Shown: positions 1 to 11,598 of the stretch, piece by piece
Layout: every line of letters begins with the position of its first letter
Position numbering within the stretch: position 1 is the first letter of the stretch
Assembly (NCBI GenBank): GCA_024114885.1
Contig: CP099421.1
Coordinates: 2,790,001 to 2,854,000 of the forward strand
From: Septoria linicola
Taxonomy: Eukaryota > Ascomycota > Dothideomycetes > Mycosphaerellales > Mycosphaerellaceae
DNA length: 64,000 nt
Direction of reading: 5' to 3'
The notes under the pieces: generated by a model
Database searches by the model: none
Told to the model about the DNA's origin: nothing
Seen by the model: the letters and a program-made list of their open reading frames with translations, nothing else
Made by a program: the position numbers and the translations under genes

Positions 1-456
1 TTGCACAGAGATCCTTTTGCTTGGGAGTTTCACAACACAACACAACATCGTCATTTCTTGGCAGCCAAGATCTCCACGATACAGTCTCCACGTTCTCCGT
101 CACATCATTCGCTTGGCTCCGGCAGATATTCTTCCGCCAATTAGACGCTGGGAGTACCAACGTTAACGCCTCCAAGCAGGTACCGACAGAGCCGACGGAT
201 AAACAACGCCTTCACGATCCACATTCTATGCAACATCAGACCTTTACCCGCTCTGTGAACTCATAGCTTGGTGCGTGCCGGATGCCAGTGCCACCTACGC
301 ACGGCAACAGTGCGCCCAAATGCAATACATAGCTAGCGCGCTCCAGCACAAAGAGCCGCAATAGATAATGTTGCTCTTAGATGCATAGTCTGCTTGTTTC
401 AAGCTTCATTCTCGTTTGTGTCTTGGACTACCACGTGGCAGTGGCTCTCTATCAAG
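1..456. other. Non-coding left end and sugar-transporter upstream region
   Basis: No convincing coding region. The short open frame at 21-266 has no recognisable motif and no partner exon. The stretch ends at the start codon of the sugar transporter, so it should hold that gene's promoter and leader. Confidence 0.5.
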
Positions 457-2198
457 ATGTATCGATTCAGCAACATATATGTGCTTGCAGCCTTCGGCAC
501 GATTGGTGGTGCTCTCTTCGGCTTCGATATATCGTCTATGAGTGCATGGCTCGGCACTGAACAATACACCGAATACTTTAATCATCCAAATGCGGATCTC
601 CAGGGTGGCATTACAGCGTCCATGAGCGGTGGCTCTCTCATCGGTGCTTTGGCTGCTGGATTCCGTAAGTTATCAGAACGATGGATTATACAAATCATGC
701 TGACCCCTGTAGTTGCTGATAAATTCGGTCGAAAGATTGCCCTCCAAATCGCCTGTATCGTCTTCGTACTTGGCACCGCCATCGTCTGCTCCTCCCAGAA
801 CGTCGGCCAACTCATTGCTGGACGAATCGTAAGCGGCCTTGCCATCGGTATCTGCTCATCGCAAGTCTGTGTGTATCTTGCAGAGCTGTCTCCATCAGCG
901 ATCAGAGGACGTGTCGTTGGTATCCAACAATGGGCCATCGAATGGGGCATTCTGATCATGTACTTGATCTGCTATGGCTGCGCGCAGTCTGTCCAAGGGC
1001 CCGCTGCTTTTCGAATTGCGTGGGGCGTACAAGGTATTCCGGCCATTGTCCTGTTCTTCGCCCTATTCTGCTTCCCTGAGTCTCCAAGATGGCTTGCAGG
1101 CCGCGAACGATGGGAAGAGTGCTTGGCAGTACTGGCCGACCTCCACGGCAAAGGTGATCAGACCAATCCTGTGGTCATGGCTGAGTTCGAGGAAGTTCAG
1201 GAAGCCCAGCGCATCGCCGCTCAAGCAGCAGACGTTGGCTTCCTGAACCTCTTCGGCCCAAAGATCTGGAAGCGTACACTGGCCGGAACCTCTGTGCAGA
1301 TGTGGCAGCAACTGCTTGGCGGTAACGTTGCTATGTATTACGTGGTTTACATCTTCCAGGTAAGCAAATGGACAGGGCGAATCGATCATTCACGAGCTAA
1401 CATACTCCACTTAGATGGCCGGTCTGAGCGGAAACACCAACCTTTACTCCTCGGCCATTCAATACGTGATCTTCCTAGTGACTACAGGCATCATGCTTCC
1501 GTACATCGACAGAGTTGGACGTCGACAGCTTCTGCTTGGAGGTGCTGTAATTTGCATGACGATCCACTTCATTACCGCCGCTGTGATGGCTACTTATGGT
1601 AGACCTGTTGACTCGGTCTTCGGCAACGCCAACCTGCGCCTAGAGCTCAGCCCAACTCCAGGAAAGGCGGTCATCGCGTTGAGCTACATCTTCACTGGTA
1701 TCTACGGCTTGACATGGGCGCCAACTGGCTGGATCTACTGCTCTGAGGTGTTCCCCCTGAAGTATCGCGCTAAGGGTGTTGGCTTGTCCGCCGCCACGAA
1801 CTGGGCCTTCAATTTCGGTGAGTTCGATTCCACCACCGTCTGTGTTGATGTCTGCTAACCATCGTCCAGCTCTGGCCTACTTCCTGCCCGTGGCTTTCCG
1901 CAACATCACTTGGAAGACCTACATCATCTTCGGCATCTTCTGCTTCACAATGATCTTCCACATTTTCTTCACCTACCCTGAGACCGCTCGCAAGACGTTG
2001 GAAGAGATCGACCTTATTTTCGACTCCAACATTCCAGCATGGAAGTCTTCCAAGGTGCAAGCTAATGCTCTGGAGACAAGGGCTGCCAAGATTGAGAACG
2101 GCAGTGCCTATGAAGAGAACGGACTAGATCTTGAGAAGCAAAGGGAAGGCGACGTGCAGCAGCAGGAGGTCGTGTGGGAAGGCATACATCGAACATAA
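457..2198 (+). CDS. MFS sugar (hexose-type) transporter, 4 exons
   Basis: Twelve-helix major facilitator of the sugar porter family, expected in the plasma membrane and importing hexoses by proton symport. Proposed exons are 457-664, 713-1359, 1415-1817 and 1870-2198 (528 aa). Introns are 48, 55 and 52 nt with GT..AG ends and the frame is kept across all joins. Family marks: N-terminal GGALFGFDISSMS, loop motif DKFGRK (about residues 72-77), PESPRWL (about 192), the second-half GRRQ motif, and YRAKGVGLSAATNW near 401. I chose the ATG at 457 (MYRFSNIYVLAAFG) over an in-frame ATG at 394 because the family normally begins just before the first helix. The C-terminal tail is charged and cytosolic. 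The exact sugar cannot be read from sequence. The first intron is stop-free and a multiple of three, so unspliced RNA would still be open. Confidence 0.9.
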
Positions 2199-2675
2199 AC
2201 ATAGACTGTGAATCAATGTACAACATTACATCTCAGGCTTCTCGTCAACATCTGCCTTCCGTTGAGGTGAGCTGATCTAATGTGAGAGGAAGTCGACAGA
2301 TAGAGCTTTGCGTACACAACAGATGAACCAAGGGTACGCCGATGTAACAAGACCCAGCCTCACTTCTCTCTCATGCGACCCACTCCACGACGCTCCACCT
2401 CGTGAAAGCCATAGCGCCACCAGTGGATATAATGCTCACGTCAAGCCGACCTTTCGAGCAAACATTTGCTGGGATTGAGGCCTCGATGGTAGCTCTTGCA
2501 GCTTTGATCGACATCTTGGCGAAGTAGGAAGTAAGACTGATCATGGCAGGCACTTTTTATCGAAAGAGGAGCAGCTGGTCACAGGACAGTTCTGCTCTTA
2601 CTCTCTATTCCTGGTCTGAAACCACTGTCATCCTCCAAATCACAACATTGATACACCGCGAACGACAGTATTACA
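2199..2675. other. Intergenic spacer
   Basis: Lies between two + strand genes. Should hold the transporter 3' end and the promoter of the next gene. No RNA gene, repeat or conserved frame seen. Confidence 0.5.
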
Positions 2676-3395
2676 ATGCCAGCACAAATCCCTTACAAAG
2701 CCTATCCAATCATGCGAGTAGCACACAAAATACTCAAAACGCACTGGCCGCACCAAAGTGACAGCGATCACGTCAAAATATTCAGCGACCTTTTCGAGAC
2801 TCAACTGCACGCATCCGCTTTGCAAGGGCCACCAAAAGTATCCACATTCACGATGCGATGGGGAGATCGATACAAAGTCAACGCGTGGAAGTCGGCATTG
2901 AAGGATGCACGCGACATGACAGACAAGGAGTTCTTGGCATACGTTTGGCTATACGACTCAGTGAAAGGTAGTGCTAAGAAGCTTGGGATGAAGGGAGCAA
3001 CAGAAACATTCTACTCAGATGATGAGGACAACATCGACATCGAACTGGACTCTGAGGAGGAGAAGAGGATCGAGAAGGCGGTGGACAAATTCGTTTCCAA
3101 GTCAGGAGGCGTAGAGCTCCGTGGAGACTTGCTTGGCGTCAACATCCCCCTACCCATGATATGGGCTGGCCGGACGTTGAGATTGGAAGACTTTTTTGCC
3201 GGACGTCCCATACCTAGCATCGGAGTAACAAAACGAAAGCGCGCTACGTGGTTAAGAACTGTTCGCGAGACAAGCAAGCGGAAATTGAGAAGAGTCGCAC
3301 GAGCTCAGATCGCCCTCAGGCGCGACTCGCATGCTCCGTCAGCTAGCGAGGAAGAACAGGATGGTATCGAAAACTATGGAGAAGACGAACCATAA
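2676..3395 (+). CDS. Hypothetical protein, charged C-terminal half
   Basis: Single-exon frame of 239 aa that I do not recognise. The N-terminal half looks globular (aromatic-rich, with KVSTFTMRWGDRYKVNAWKS around residues 54-73). An acidic run (SDDEDNIDIELDSEEEKR) follows at about residues 114-131. The last third is strongly basic (KRKRATW, SKRKLRRVARAQIALRR) and ends with an acidic tail. There is no signal peptide or membrane segment. The alternating acidic and basic blocks would suit a nuclear or nucleic-acid-associated protein, but that is inference from composition only. No introns are needed and the codon use resembles its neighbours, which supports a real gene. Confidence 0.55.
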   Translation: MPAQIPYKAYPIMRVAHKILKTHWPHQSDSDHVKIFSDLFETQLHASALQGPPKVSTFTMRWGDRYKVNAWKSALKDARDMTDKEFLAYVWLYDSVKGSAKKLGMKGATETFYSDDEDNIDIELDSEEEKRIEKAVDKFVSKSGGVELRGDLLGVNIPLPMIWAGRTLRLEDFFAGRPIPSIGVTKRKRATWLRTVRETSKRKLRRVARAQIALRRDSHAPSASEEEQDGIENYGEDEP

Positions 3396-3933
3396 GTTTG
3401 CGAAGGTGCTCTGGCTGGAAACCTCTCGGTACTCTTTGCAATAGAGGTGCCGCAAAGCGTGAGCTCTCCAGATACTGAACGTGTCATTTTGGCTCATCAG
3501 CTGTAGGTGCATTGCCACAGTGCTGGCATTCAGCTTGAATCGTGCCCTTTGAAGCGCGACACGCTGTAGTCTCCGTTGTCCCAATACGTGCGAGTGCGTA
3601 GCTCCGTCTCATACAGAGCCGTGGTCGGTGACAATGTCGCAGATTTTCCCCCATAGTTTGAGGTGACCAATTTTCACCTTGTATATGTACTGACAGGGGG
3701 ATAGTCGCAGATATCGAGCTTCAGCTCGGCGAGGAAATCTGCGACTTCGCATTTGGACGCGGATGCACCTCAAAACGGTCCAGACTGATTTCTAGGAGAT
3801 CGACGGAGCTTCGTACAGCGCTCGTCGTCGCAGCAAGCAAGGCAGACCGTTCAAGCTCAAGCAGTGAATTCATTTCACCAACGTGCCACCGTGGACGCTT
3901 CCACAAACATCGTCCCTCCTCCAGCTCTATCTC
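3396..3933. other. Convergent intergenic spacer
   Basis: Sits between a + strand and a - strand gene, so it should hold two 3' ends. No feature recognised. Confidence 0.45.
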
Positions 3934-5139
3934 TCAGCCTTCCTCGACCATCGCCTTATCCTGCTCACCACCCTCCTCCCTAGCCCCTGCAGCTGCACAA
4001 CAAAACTCACAATCCCCACACCAAGCAATTCCCCACTCCCTGATCAAATCCCTCGCAATCCAATGCGCAAAATCCAATCTCCTCCAACACCACCCCCTCT
4101 CCTTCCCCAACCCCTCCAATCTCTCAAGTTTCTCCTTCCTCAACGCCGCAATCCACCATTTCGCCACACAACTCACCTCCCACTCACACCCCACACCACT
4201 CCCCATCGTATCCACAACACCCATAAATCTCTCCCAAACATCTTCATCTATCATAGGATAAGATTTGAGATACCTCATCTCGCTCTGCCGTCTCGGATCG
4301 TGGAATTGTAAATCGATCTTCGTCGATTTCCGGTGCGGAGAGAGAGCAGAAGCAAGATTGCCCAACTGCGCTGCTACCTGCTCCAAATGCCACGGCAGTC
4401 GAATCGAGATTCCGATTCGGATATGCTGGACATGTCTGAGAAAAGCACACTCTGCGATTCGGCCAATGTTTTTCGTGAGGGGCTTTTCGTGGCAGTAGCA
4501 GTGCGGGGGATGGGCTTTCCAGCCTGGGAAGATAGGATAAGAAGGTGGAGGTGAAGATGATGAAGATGTTCCGCGCCGATGCTGCCATAAGCGGCCGTTG
4601 TAAGCGCTGATTTCGCGAGGGCAGAGACATGCTATCGTCCCGTCTGTGGTTGCGAGAATATCGCCGTCTGCTGCTGCATCACTATACCTCCCCCTTCGAA
4701 CAATTCTATTATACTTGTCGCTCGTACATATAATCAACAGCGTCTGATCATACAAAATTTCCCTCGCATCGAGATAAATTCTCTTACACGTTGCCAGAAT
4801 GTCCAAATAATTCGGCGCGTTATCCGGGTGGCGATCATTCAGCCAGTTTCTATTCACCAAAACGTCGGATCCTTCGATGAAGAGACGAATACACCTATTG
4901 AAGCGTGGACCTGCTTGAAGGAATTCACTCCTTAGCGGAGAAAGATCGGCTTGAGGTGGGAAGAAGAGGTATGTGTAGATTTGCTGGCGAAGTTCGAGGG
5001 GAAGGCGGAAGAGGAGGGATGCTCCGTCCATGACGAGGTCTGCAAAGCGTTGAGGAGTTGTGAATCCAGGGACTGTCCAGATGGAGATGATGTCGCGATT
5101 CGAGCATCTTGAGTCTGAATCTTCAGGTCTAAGAGTCAC
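3934..5139 (-). CDS. F-box-like hypothetical protein
   Basis: Frame of 401 aa. The segment LPLELRQQIYTYLF (residues 46-59) is the usual fungal F-box-like or 2EXR-type opening, a helix pair that in F-box proteins binds Skp1. The rest matches no substrate-binding repeat I know. It includes a serine/proline-rich loop (about 188-200), several Cys/His residues (CYCHE and a C-terminal CGDCEFCC) and an acidic tail. M37 (MDGASLLFR) is a plausible alternative start, because family members often begin just before the box; a 5' exon is also possible. The coding strand is C-rich in the first half and G-rich in the last 120 codons, a skew flip seen in other genes here. A role in ubiquitin ligase targeting is possible but unproven. 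Confidence 0.6.
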   Translation of the reverse strand: MTLRPEDSDSRCSNRDIISIWTVPGFTTPQRFADLVMDGASLLFRLPLELRQQIYTYLFFPPQADLSPLRSEFLQAGPRFNRCIRLFIEGSDVLVNRNWLNDRHPDNAPNYLDILATCKRIYLDAREILYDQTLLIICTSDKYNRIVRRGRYSDAAADGDILATTDGTIACLCPREISAYNGRLWQHRRGTSSSSSPPPSYPIFPGWKAHPPHCYCHEKPLTKNIGRIAECAFLRHVQHIRIGISIRLPWHLEQVAAQLGNLASALSPHRKSTKIDLQFHDPRRQSEMRYLKSYPMIDEDVWERFMGVVDTMGSGVGCEWEVSCVAKWWIAALRKEKLERLEGLGKERGWCWRRLDFAHWIARDLIREWGIAWCGDCEFCCAAAGAREEGGEQDKAMVEEG

Positions 5140-5634
5140 AGCATGTAGTCAATGCTTCGAGATTGAGTTTCACACGTTCGATGCGCAGGACACGCGCTTC
5201 GGCAAAGCGGCACTTCGAACTGGAGTGTCTCTCCAATTTGCCACTCCATCTGCGCAGCTGCCGAAGAGTCGTAGCCACAGTCGCGGCAGCTCATGTGGCA
5301 GCCCATGTGTATTGAATCATCTATTCCAAGTCAGCAGCATGCCAAATCGCAGATACTAACCACGCCCAAGAACCTCGATCCAGGCACAGTCTATGCAATC
5401 TCGTCATAATGGTCTCTACAAATAGAGCTCTCCCGATGGTGTAGCAACAAGCAGTCTCAAGGCTAACACATTATCCTCCCATGTCCCATGTATGGTTTCC
5501 ATAAGCCGTGTGATGCAAGTGCGCCAATGCTCTGTCCTACTCCGAACAGTGATCCAGTCAAACAAAAGAAAAAGTACGAACGGGCGCATCGCTTGGAAAT
5601 GCAGAGCGATGTCAAACACGCCGCTGACCATCAA
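5140..5634. other. Intergenic spacer between F-box-like gene and NUM1 3' end
   Basis: Contains the upstream region of the - strand F-box-like gene and the 3' end of NUM1. Small frames on both strands lack motifs. No RNA gene seen. Confidence 0.45.
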
Positions 5635-8600
5635 TCATGTCCTGCTTGACGCAGTACCATGCGCATGTGTATGCGAGTGGTGAGAGTGGCCGCCAAATCT
5701 CCCTTTCCCTGTGCCGCCTCGGTTCTTCAGGCTGCCGACATCATGTTTACCTGTGCACACAGTGTGTTAGCATCATTCTACTCACGCTGGCATCTCTGCC
5801 ACATCCGACCACCTCATCTGGCCCGGAAGGACAGTGACGTATCTCCGTGCTTTCTTTGGCACAGACAAGGCGACGGCTGGCTTGCTGGATGTACTGTACT
5901 CACCATCACAGCAGGCCCTGACATTCTCTAAACGATCTGCATCTCTTTCTTGCTGTTCTATTACAGCTCTGAGATCCTCGGCGGAATCGCCCACAACACT
6001 GGCGTCGTATATGCCTGCAGGATCGCTGGGATCTGCTTTCCGGTTGCTGGCCGCAGAGTGTGCTCGATGGCTGCTTCCTGGTCTAAAGCGAGACGCCATC
6101 GAGCTGAAGCGACCTTGCGTGCTGCCGGATGAGAGACGCGAGGGATTCGAGTCTGTGGCGCGAAGTGTGCTGCCGGCTGGCATTGGGGGCACTTTTGGGT
6201 ATTGCGAGGCGGCGGATGTCCTTCCATTTAGGGTCGCGTCGTTTCGCTGAGGGCTTGTCGTTCTTGTTGTCCGGCTGTTATAACTACTCAGACTAGTCCG
6301 ACGGCTTTGCCTGCTCGTGCTACGACCATTGGTGGTGCCGCCAGCCATTCTGCTGATACTCCTACGAACAGTCCCGCTAATGCCACGAGGGTTGAAGTCT
6401 TCGAGCTCGGCATCGCTCATGGTATCTTCTGCTTCCTTGTGTCCTCTTTCGGTCCTCAAGAGAAGGTAAGACAGCGCGTTGAACCAAGTCTCGTGCCTCT
6501 GGCCGGTTGGAGCCGTGAATACTATCTCGCGACCTGGTGTGATAACAACGAGAGACTTTCGATGTAACCCAGGAGGATAGGCGTTGTCGTCAGTGATGAC
6601 ACGAACCGCCTCGATGGCAACGCTCTTGGCCTTCATCATGTGTTTCCCAGCAGTGCTGGGATCATGCTCGCTCCAGTACAAGGTCCTTGTGTACGGGTGG
6701 ACCCAGAAGAAGCGTCTGTGCCTCGTAGTCGATGTCTCGCTACGACCAGCCTTGCGCGTGTACTTCCAGAGATACTCGCCAATCATCGTTTGCGTGATTG
6801 CTTGTATCATTCGCGGATCCGTCGCAGGCTCAACGTCTGGCGGCAACATCATTTGACCGCGCGAAATGTTAAATCGTTCGTCGAGCTCAGATGCAAAGGA
6901 TGAGACCGACGTTCGATGCGATACTCGGTCTGATTGTACATGATTGACTGTACCACGACTGTCCTTTGTCCGCACCGGGCGTGGTGTCGTTGAGTCGCGA
7001 GAGTGCAACGTACGCTCGTAGTAAGGCCGGCCGCCTGGAGTATTTGGCCTTTTGTATGCTGACGCAGGCATCACGGGTGGACCCATAGTGCCACGCGATG
7101 GTGGCAGCTCTGGTGTGCCTGGGGTGACCTGTGCGGCCGCAATCTTGCTGTTGTGATCTGCGGGAAGCGGAGGCGCACCAAACGCAGCATCTTTCTTCCG
7201 CATGGACGACGAGCTTGATGGTCTTCTCCCTGGTGGATGCAGTGTAGGTGATTCGTAGATAGACGGTCGAGCGTCTGTAGATCGGCCGTCTTGTTTCGTT
7301 GGAGTGCTAGCGGCCAGGGCCACGGTAGCCGCAGCAGCAGCATTTTTGAGGGGCGAGTGGTCAGCGTCTCGGATGGCTGGAGCACTGGATACAGCATGCT
7401 TATTCTTGAACATGCTGTCAATCTCATCACCGGAGACAACAGTCTGAGATCCTTCGTCAAACATGGGTGGGCTCGGAGCTCGTCTCGTAGGTGGAGCGTT
7501 GGCAGACATCTCCGCGAGCGGAGACCTCGATATACTGGGCGAGGCATCAGAGATGGGCAAAATGTGCTTATCGGATGATGTCACATGCGGTGGTGATATT
7601 GGAAGCACGGGCGCTGGCAGAACAGGCTCGAACTCCTGAGAAAGCACATCGGAGAATGCAAGCTGCACGGGCGGCGGTGGAGGCGCGCTGAAAGGCATAG
7701 GAGGCCTCTCTATATCTTCTGGTACACTCTTTGTAGCGCTGACCACGGGCATGCTTCGCTGGTTTGGGGACAGTGGCCACATCTCGGGTTCAGTCTGCTG
7801 AGTGTTGATAGGTGAGTGATCAAGCGATGCCGGGGCAAGCGGCAACTCTTCAACCATGAGCGGCTCAGGCACAGCTTCAACATCGGTAGCGGTTCCAATG
7901 CTGATGGTCACGGGATTACCACGAGCGTCAGTGCCAATGCTAATTCTCTGCGGCGGCGCACGGGCGTCTGTTCCAATGTGAGACGTCGACGCGATTCTGG
8001 CATCAGTGCCCACGTGCGATATTGCTGAGACTCTAGCATCAGTACCCACACTGCTCGTTGGAATCAGACGAGCGTCGGTGCCAGTGCTGATCGTGATTGG
8101 CACGCCGCGAGCATTGGTCCCAATGGTTATCATCTTACGCTCCGGTTGGATCGCTGCCTCCACTTCGGACGTAGGCTGCGCGCCAGAGTCGACCATTCTG
8201 CTTTCTTCGCCGGCAACCGGTGCAGTCTGGTCATGTTCCGCGTCTTGAGGAGTCGTTTCCCGACTTTGACCAGTAACCCTACTGATGCCAAAGCCTGCTA
8301 ATGCGCCTGCTGCAACCTCGCCGGCATGCTGTAGTAGACTGGGCTGTTGAACAGCAGGCTCTGGCTGCCATGGCTCAGTCATAACACCAGCGTCGACCAT
8401 TGCTGGCTCGGAAATGGCAGCACTCTGTCCGAGTGCAGGAGAATGGCCTCTGGGACTCATGCGAGGCGTATAGTGCACAGGTAGTACACCCGCAATCTCA
8501 TCGTCGTCCATTGATGTGGTTGCAGTGCTTGGCGTACCAGGTCCGACACTGAGTTGTCGCTGTGTCGTTGGAGTCTCGGTTGAGAAACTGTCATCCATTT

Positions 8601-10659
8601 GCCGTTCGAACACTGGTGTACCCTCAATGCTATCGTCATCGTCGAGTGCGTCCAATTCATCGCCCAGGCTTTGCATGCCAGGGGCTTGTGGCGTGCCCAT
8701 ACTAGAGCTCGGACTAGCCTGGCTGGCTTGTGGTGAGTCCTGCATCACATCGCTGACACGCCCTGACCGTCTACCGCCACGACTCAAGCGTAATTTGTAT
8801 TTGGGCTGTTGCGTGTTGCGGACTGGAGTGCCCACGACATTGTCGTCCTCATCTCCAGAAGTTGATGCAGTAGACATATATGACATGCGCTTGTGAGAAA
8901 TGACAGGTCGCAGTTTGCGAGTTGAGCTTGCTTCCGTCTCCGTGGCATCGCCTTCTGTGTCATTACCAAGGTCTTCTGCACCTGTAGCGAATGCCTCGCT
9001 CTCTGTGGTACCGTCGCGTTCGGTGGCTGTTTCAAACCCGGTGTCGGTCTCGTTGGCGGTCTCGAATGCGTCTGTCGTATCACCATCAGACCTTCCGTAC
9101 ACACGGTCATAGGCTGTTGCAGCCGCAAGACCAGCCACAGTTGCTCGGGACATCACGCCATCTCTAGCTCTGCTTGGGGTTTGCTCGATCGTATCATCCT
9201 CCCAGTCGGGCTCATCAATGATCTCGGTCGTGCTTGATCGGGCTGCGCCAAGCCTGTTGTGCGAAGGCCGCTTGAACTTGACATCGTTGTCGCTCTTTCG
9301 CTTTTTGGCCACATTGGCTGTGATACCAGTGTTCTCGCGCCTCTGCTCGAGCTCATCCCGCGCATCTTGGAGCATCCGCTTCAGCTCAATCTTCTCGGTT
9401 TTCTCGCGGTGGATATTATTCTTGAGATTTTGAATCATACGATGTGCGTGGTTCAGACTGGACTTGAGTGTCTCTGATTCAAGCATTCCGTGACGAGCAG
9501 GAGTTCCTTTGATAGGTGAAGCTGGCGCACTGTGGTCGGGACTGACTTCGTCTGACTGCATGTTCTCTTCGGCAGACATGAAATCGGTGTCGGATTGTGG
9601 AACTTGCTGACCCATCCGAAATGCGACAGCCTTTGCGAGTTCGGTATTCTGCGAAGTCAACTCTCTGACCTTGGCTTGCAGCTTCTCATTCTCGGTCAGC
9701 TGGCCTTTATGGTCACGCTGTAGTGAATAGAAATCATTGTCCGTAATCTTTCGTGCATTGGCCTGATCCTCACTGAGCTTCTCGTGCGACAGCCTGAGCT
9801 CGTCCAGCTCGCGCTCTTTGGAGGCCTTGTCGGACTGCGCAGACTTGAGCGTCTGTGCCAGTCTGCTTTCCTTGTCCAAGCTCTCTTTCAGGCTGGCTTC
9901 CACGTCCTGTAGTCGAGTCTCCAAATTCCAGTTCTCATCCTTGTACTTTTGCTCGCTTTCATCCATGTGCCGTAGCCTCTGCAGAAGATGGGCTGACTCG
10001 GCCTCTAGCAAGGCCTTCGCAGATGTTGTGTCTTTGAGCTGATCGTCCTTTTCTGCGAGCGCCGACTGCAATTGTCGGACCTGTGCGAGCAGAGATGTAC
10101 TAATTTCAGTCGCGAATTCGATGTCATGCACCCTGTTCGTGGGCTGATTTCGCTGTCTCCTGGAAGGCGCGGAGAGCTTCGTGGGCGACTCGCGACCCGA
10201 ACCTGATATGACCGCAGAAGACTGCATGTCTTGACTCTCACTGGCGACTCTCGACTTCGGCAGAAATGCTCGTGCTGACTCTCGACCAAGCTCGTTGTAC
10301 TCACGCTCAAGCTCTGCCAGCCTGCCCTGTAGCTCGGCAGGGATCTCACCATCCTGCTGCATCTGCTCCACCTCCTTCAACTTTGCGGCCAGTTCTGAGC
10401 GCTGTGATGTGAGAGTCATGCCCAGTCTCGCGGCATCCTTGATCCGCCTGTCGGTGTCTCGCATGTGAGCCTCCAGCGCACGTCTCGCAGAAGACGGTGA
10501 GCTGGTGGACAGCATCGAGAACTGGCTGTTATCGAATGCGGCATATCGTTGCGGCCCTGTATACCCCGAAGGTGAATTCGTGAAGGGGTCGGTCGCGCCA
10601 TTGGCGTGCGCCGTGCCGGACGGCGGATTCACGATCTCGGCCATGGGTCGCCGTTCCAT
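5635..10659 (-). CDS. NUM1: Cortical nuclear-migration anchor NUM1/ApsA, 2 exons
   Basis: Large cell-cortex protein that anchors dynein for nuclear positioning and, in yeast, tethers mitochondria to the plasma membrane. Exon 1 is 5904-10659. A 153-nt intron (5751-5903, GTGAGT donor) leads to a last exon at 5635-5750, giving 1623 aa. Without splicing the frame stops at 5782. With splicing it gives ENVRACCDGKHDVGSL, the conserved C-terminal signature of ApsA-type proteins as I recall it, which supports the intron. Order: long coiled coil (about residues 60-440), acidic Thr/Glu-rich segment (about 530-575), a short tandem repeat array with GTDAR cores (about 840-920), a Pro/Ser-rich disordered region, and a PH domain (about 1290-1402; MIGEYLWKYTRKAG to SYLLLRTERG) expected to bind membrane phosphoinositide. 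M6 is an alternative start. Confidence 0.93.
7893..8137 (-). repeat. Tandem 12-13-residue GTDAR repeats inside NUM1
   Basis: Six copies of the core GT(N/D)AR are spaced 12-13 residues apart (GTNARGVPITIST, GTDARLIPTSSV, GTDARVSAISHV, GTDARIASTSHI, GTDARAPPQRISI, GTDARGNP), followed by a degenerate IGTATD. The unit length is 36-39 nt. The array lies between the coiled coil and the PH domain. Confidence 0.85.
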
Positions 10660-11598
10660 ATGTGATTACGATTGTAGTTGTGTTGGTAGTAGTATTGAGG
10701 AAAGCAAAAGAAATGGACAGCGAAGAGTTTCGACGCGTCGCCGGCGCGGAATAGTGGAACGAATGTCTGGTCTGTGGTGGTCTGGAGTGGTGTGTATGAG
10801 AGTGTCTCGGCAAGCGCTGAAGTGGTGATCCCGTTCCAAACAAGTGCGGCCTACGCTGTCGCACAGTCCCTCCGGTAGAATCAGAAGTTCCTGAGGATCA
10901 AAAACACCCCTCGGAGGGAGCAGTAAACAAAGATGCAGCGGGATCCAGGAGCGCGGGTCGGATGTGCTGCAGGTGCGAAGCCGTGACGGGAGCCAGTGAG
11001 CGCCTGTCTTGGGGCGGATTGTTCTGTTTACAGGCGGGGCTCCATGGCACACCGAGGACAGATGGCCAGAAAGTCCAACGAGGGAATCGGGAGAGGTGAT
11101 GTGAGGGCGGGGTGAACAACGAACCAAGTAGAAACACGACGAGGAGGAGAGGAAGTGCAGCAGTAGCAGCAGCAGCAGCAGCGAAGTGGGCTGCCACCGT
11201 GTTGCGAGCGCGTCAGTCAATAGAGTTGGAAGCGGTGGAAGCATATCAGATGCCAGATCGAAGCACGGACGAAAACACACACATCAACAAATCTGACAGG
11301 ACGTACACCACAACAACATTGATGACATGGTGTGAGCGCGGTATGAATCATCTCGTCGAAGGAGGTTGAACCCGTTCATGCACCATCATCTGCGACAGCC
11401 GAACGACAGCCAGGACTGCCCCTGTTAGTGTGTTGGTGCAGAAGGTTGGCGATAATTACTCGAGTCCGTTGCTTCACTGGCGTTTGGTGGTTGCTGGCTG
11501 ACTAACCACAACTTTCATCCGATGCTAAGCTAGACTTCCATTATTTCATGTAAAGGACGTATCTCACACCTGACAACCACTCTCCTACAGACCACAGG
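10660..11598. other. Divergent promoter region, NUM1 / CWC24
   Basis: Upstream of both NUM1 (-) and CWC24 (+). Holds a CAG microsatellite (11157-11182). A 204-codon - strand frame at 10666-11280 is Leu/Ser/Arg-rich with no motif and I treat it as leader or noise. Confidence 0.55.
11157..11182. repeat. GCA/CAG trinucleotide microsatellite
   Basis: About eight GCA units with one TA-containing interruption, upstream of NUM1. On the NUM1 sense strand it reads as CTG/TGC repeats and may lie in that leader. Confidence 0.8.

Noticed and set aside
10666..11280. 204-codon - strand frame just upstream of NUM1
   Set aside because: Leu/Ser/Pro/Arg/Cys-rich, with a poly-Leu run from the CAG microsatellite; no motif; more likely NUM1 leader or promoter.
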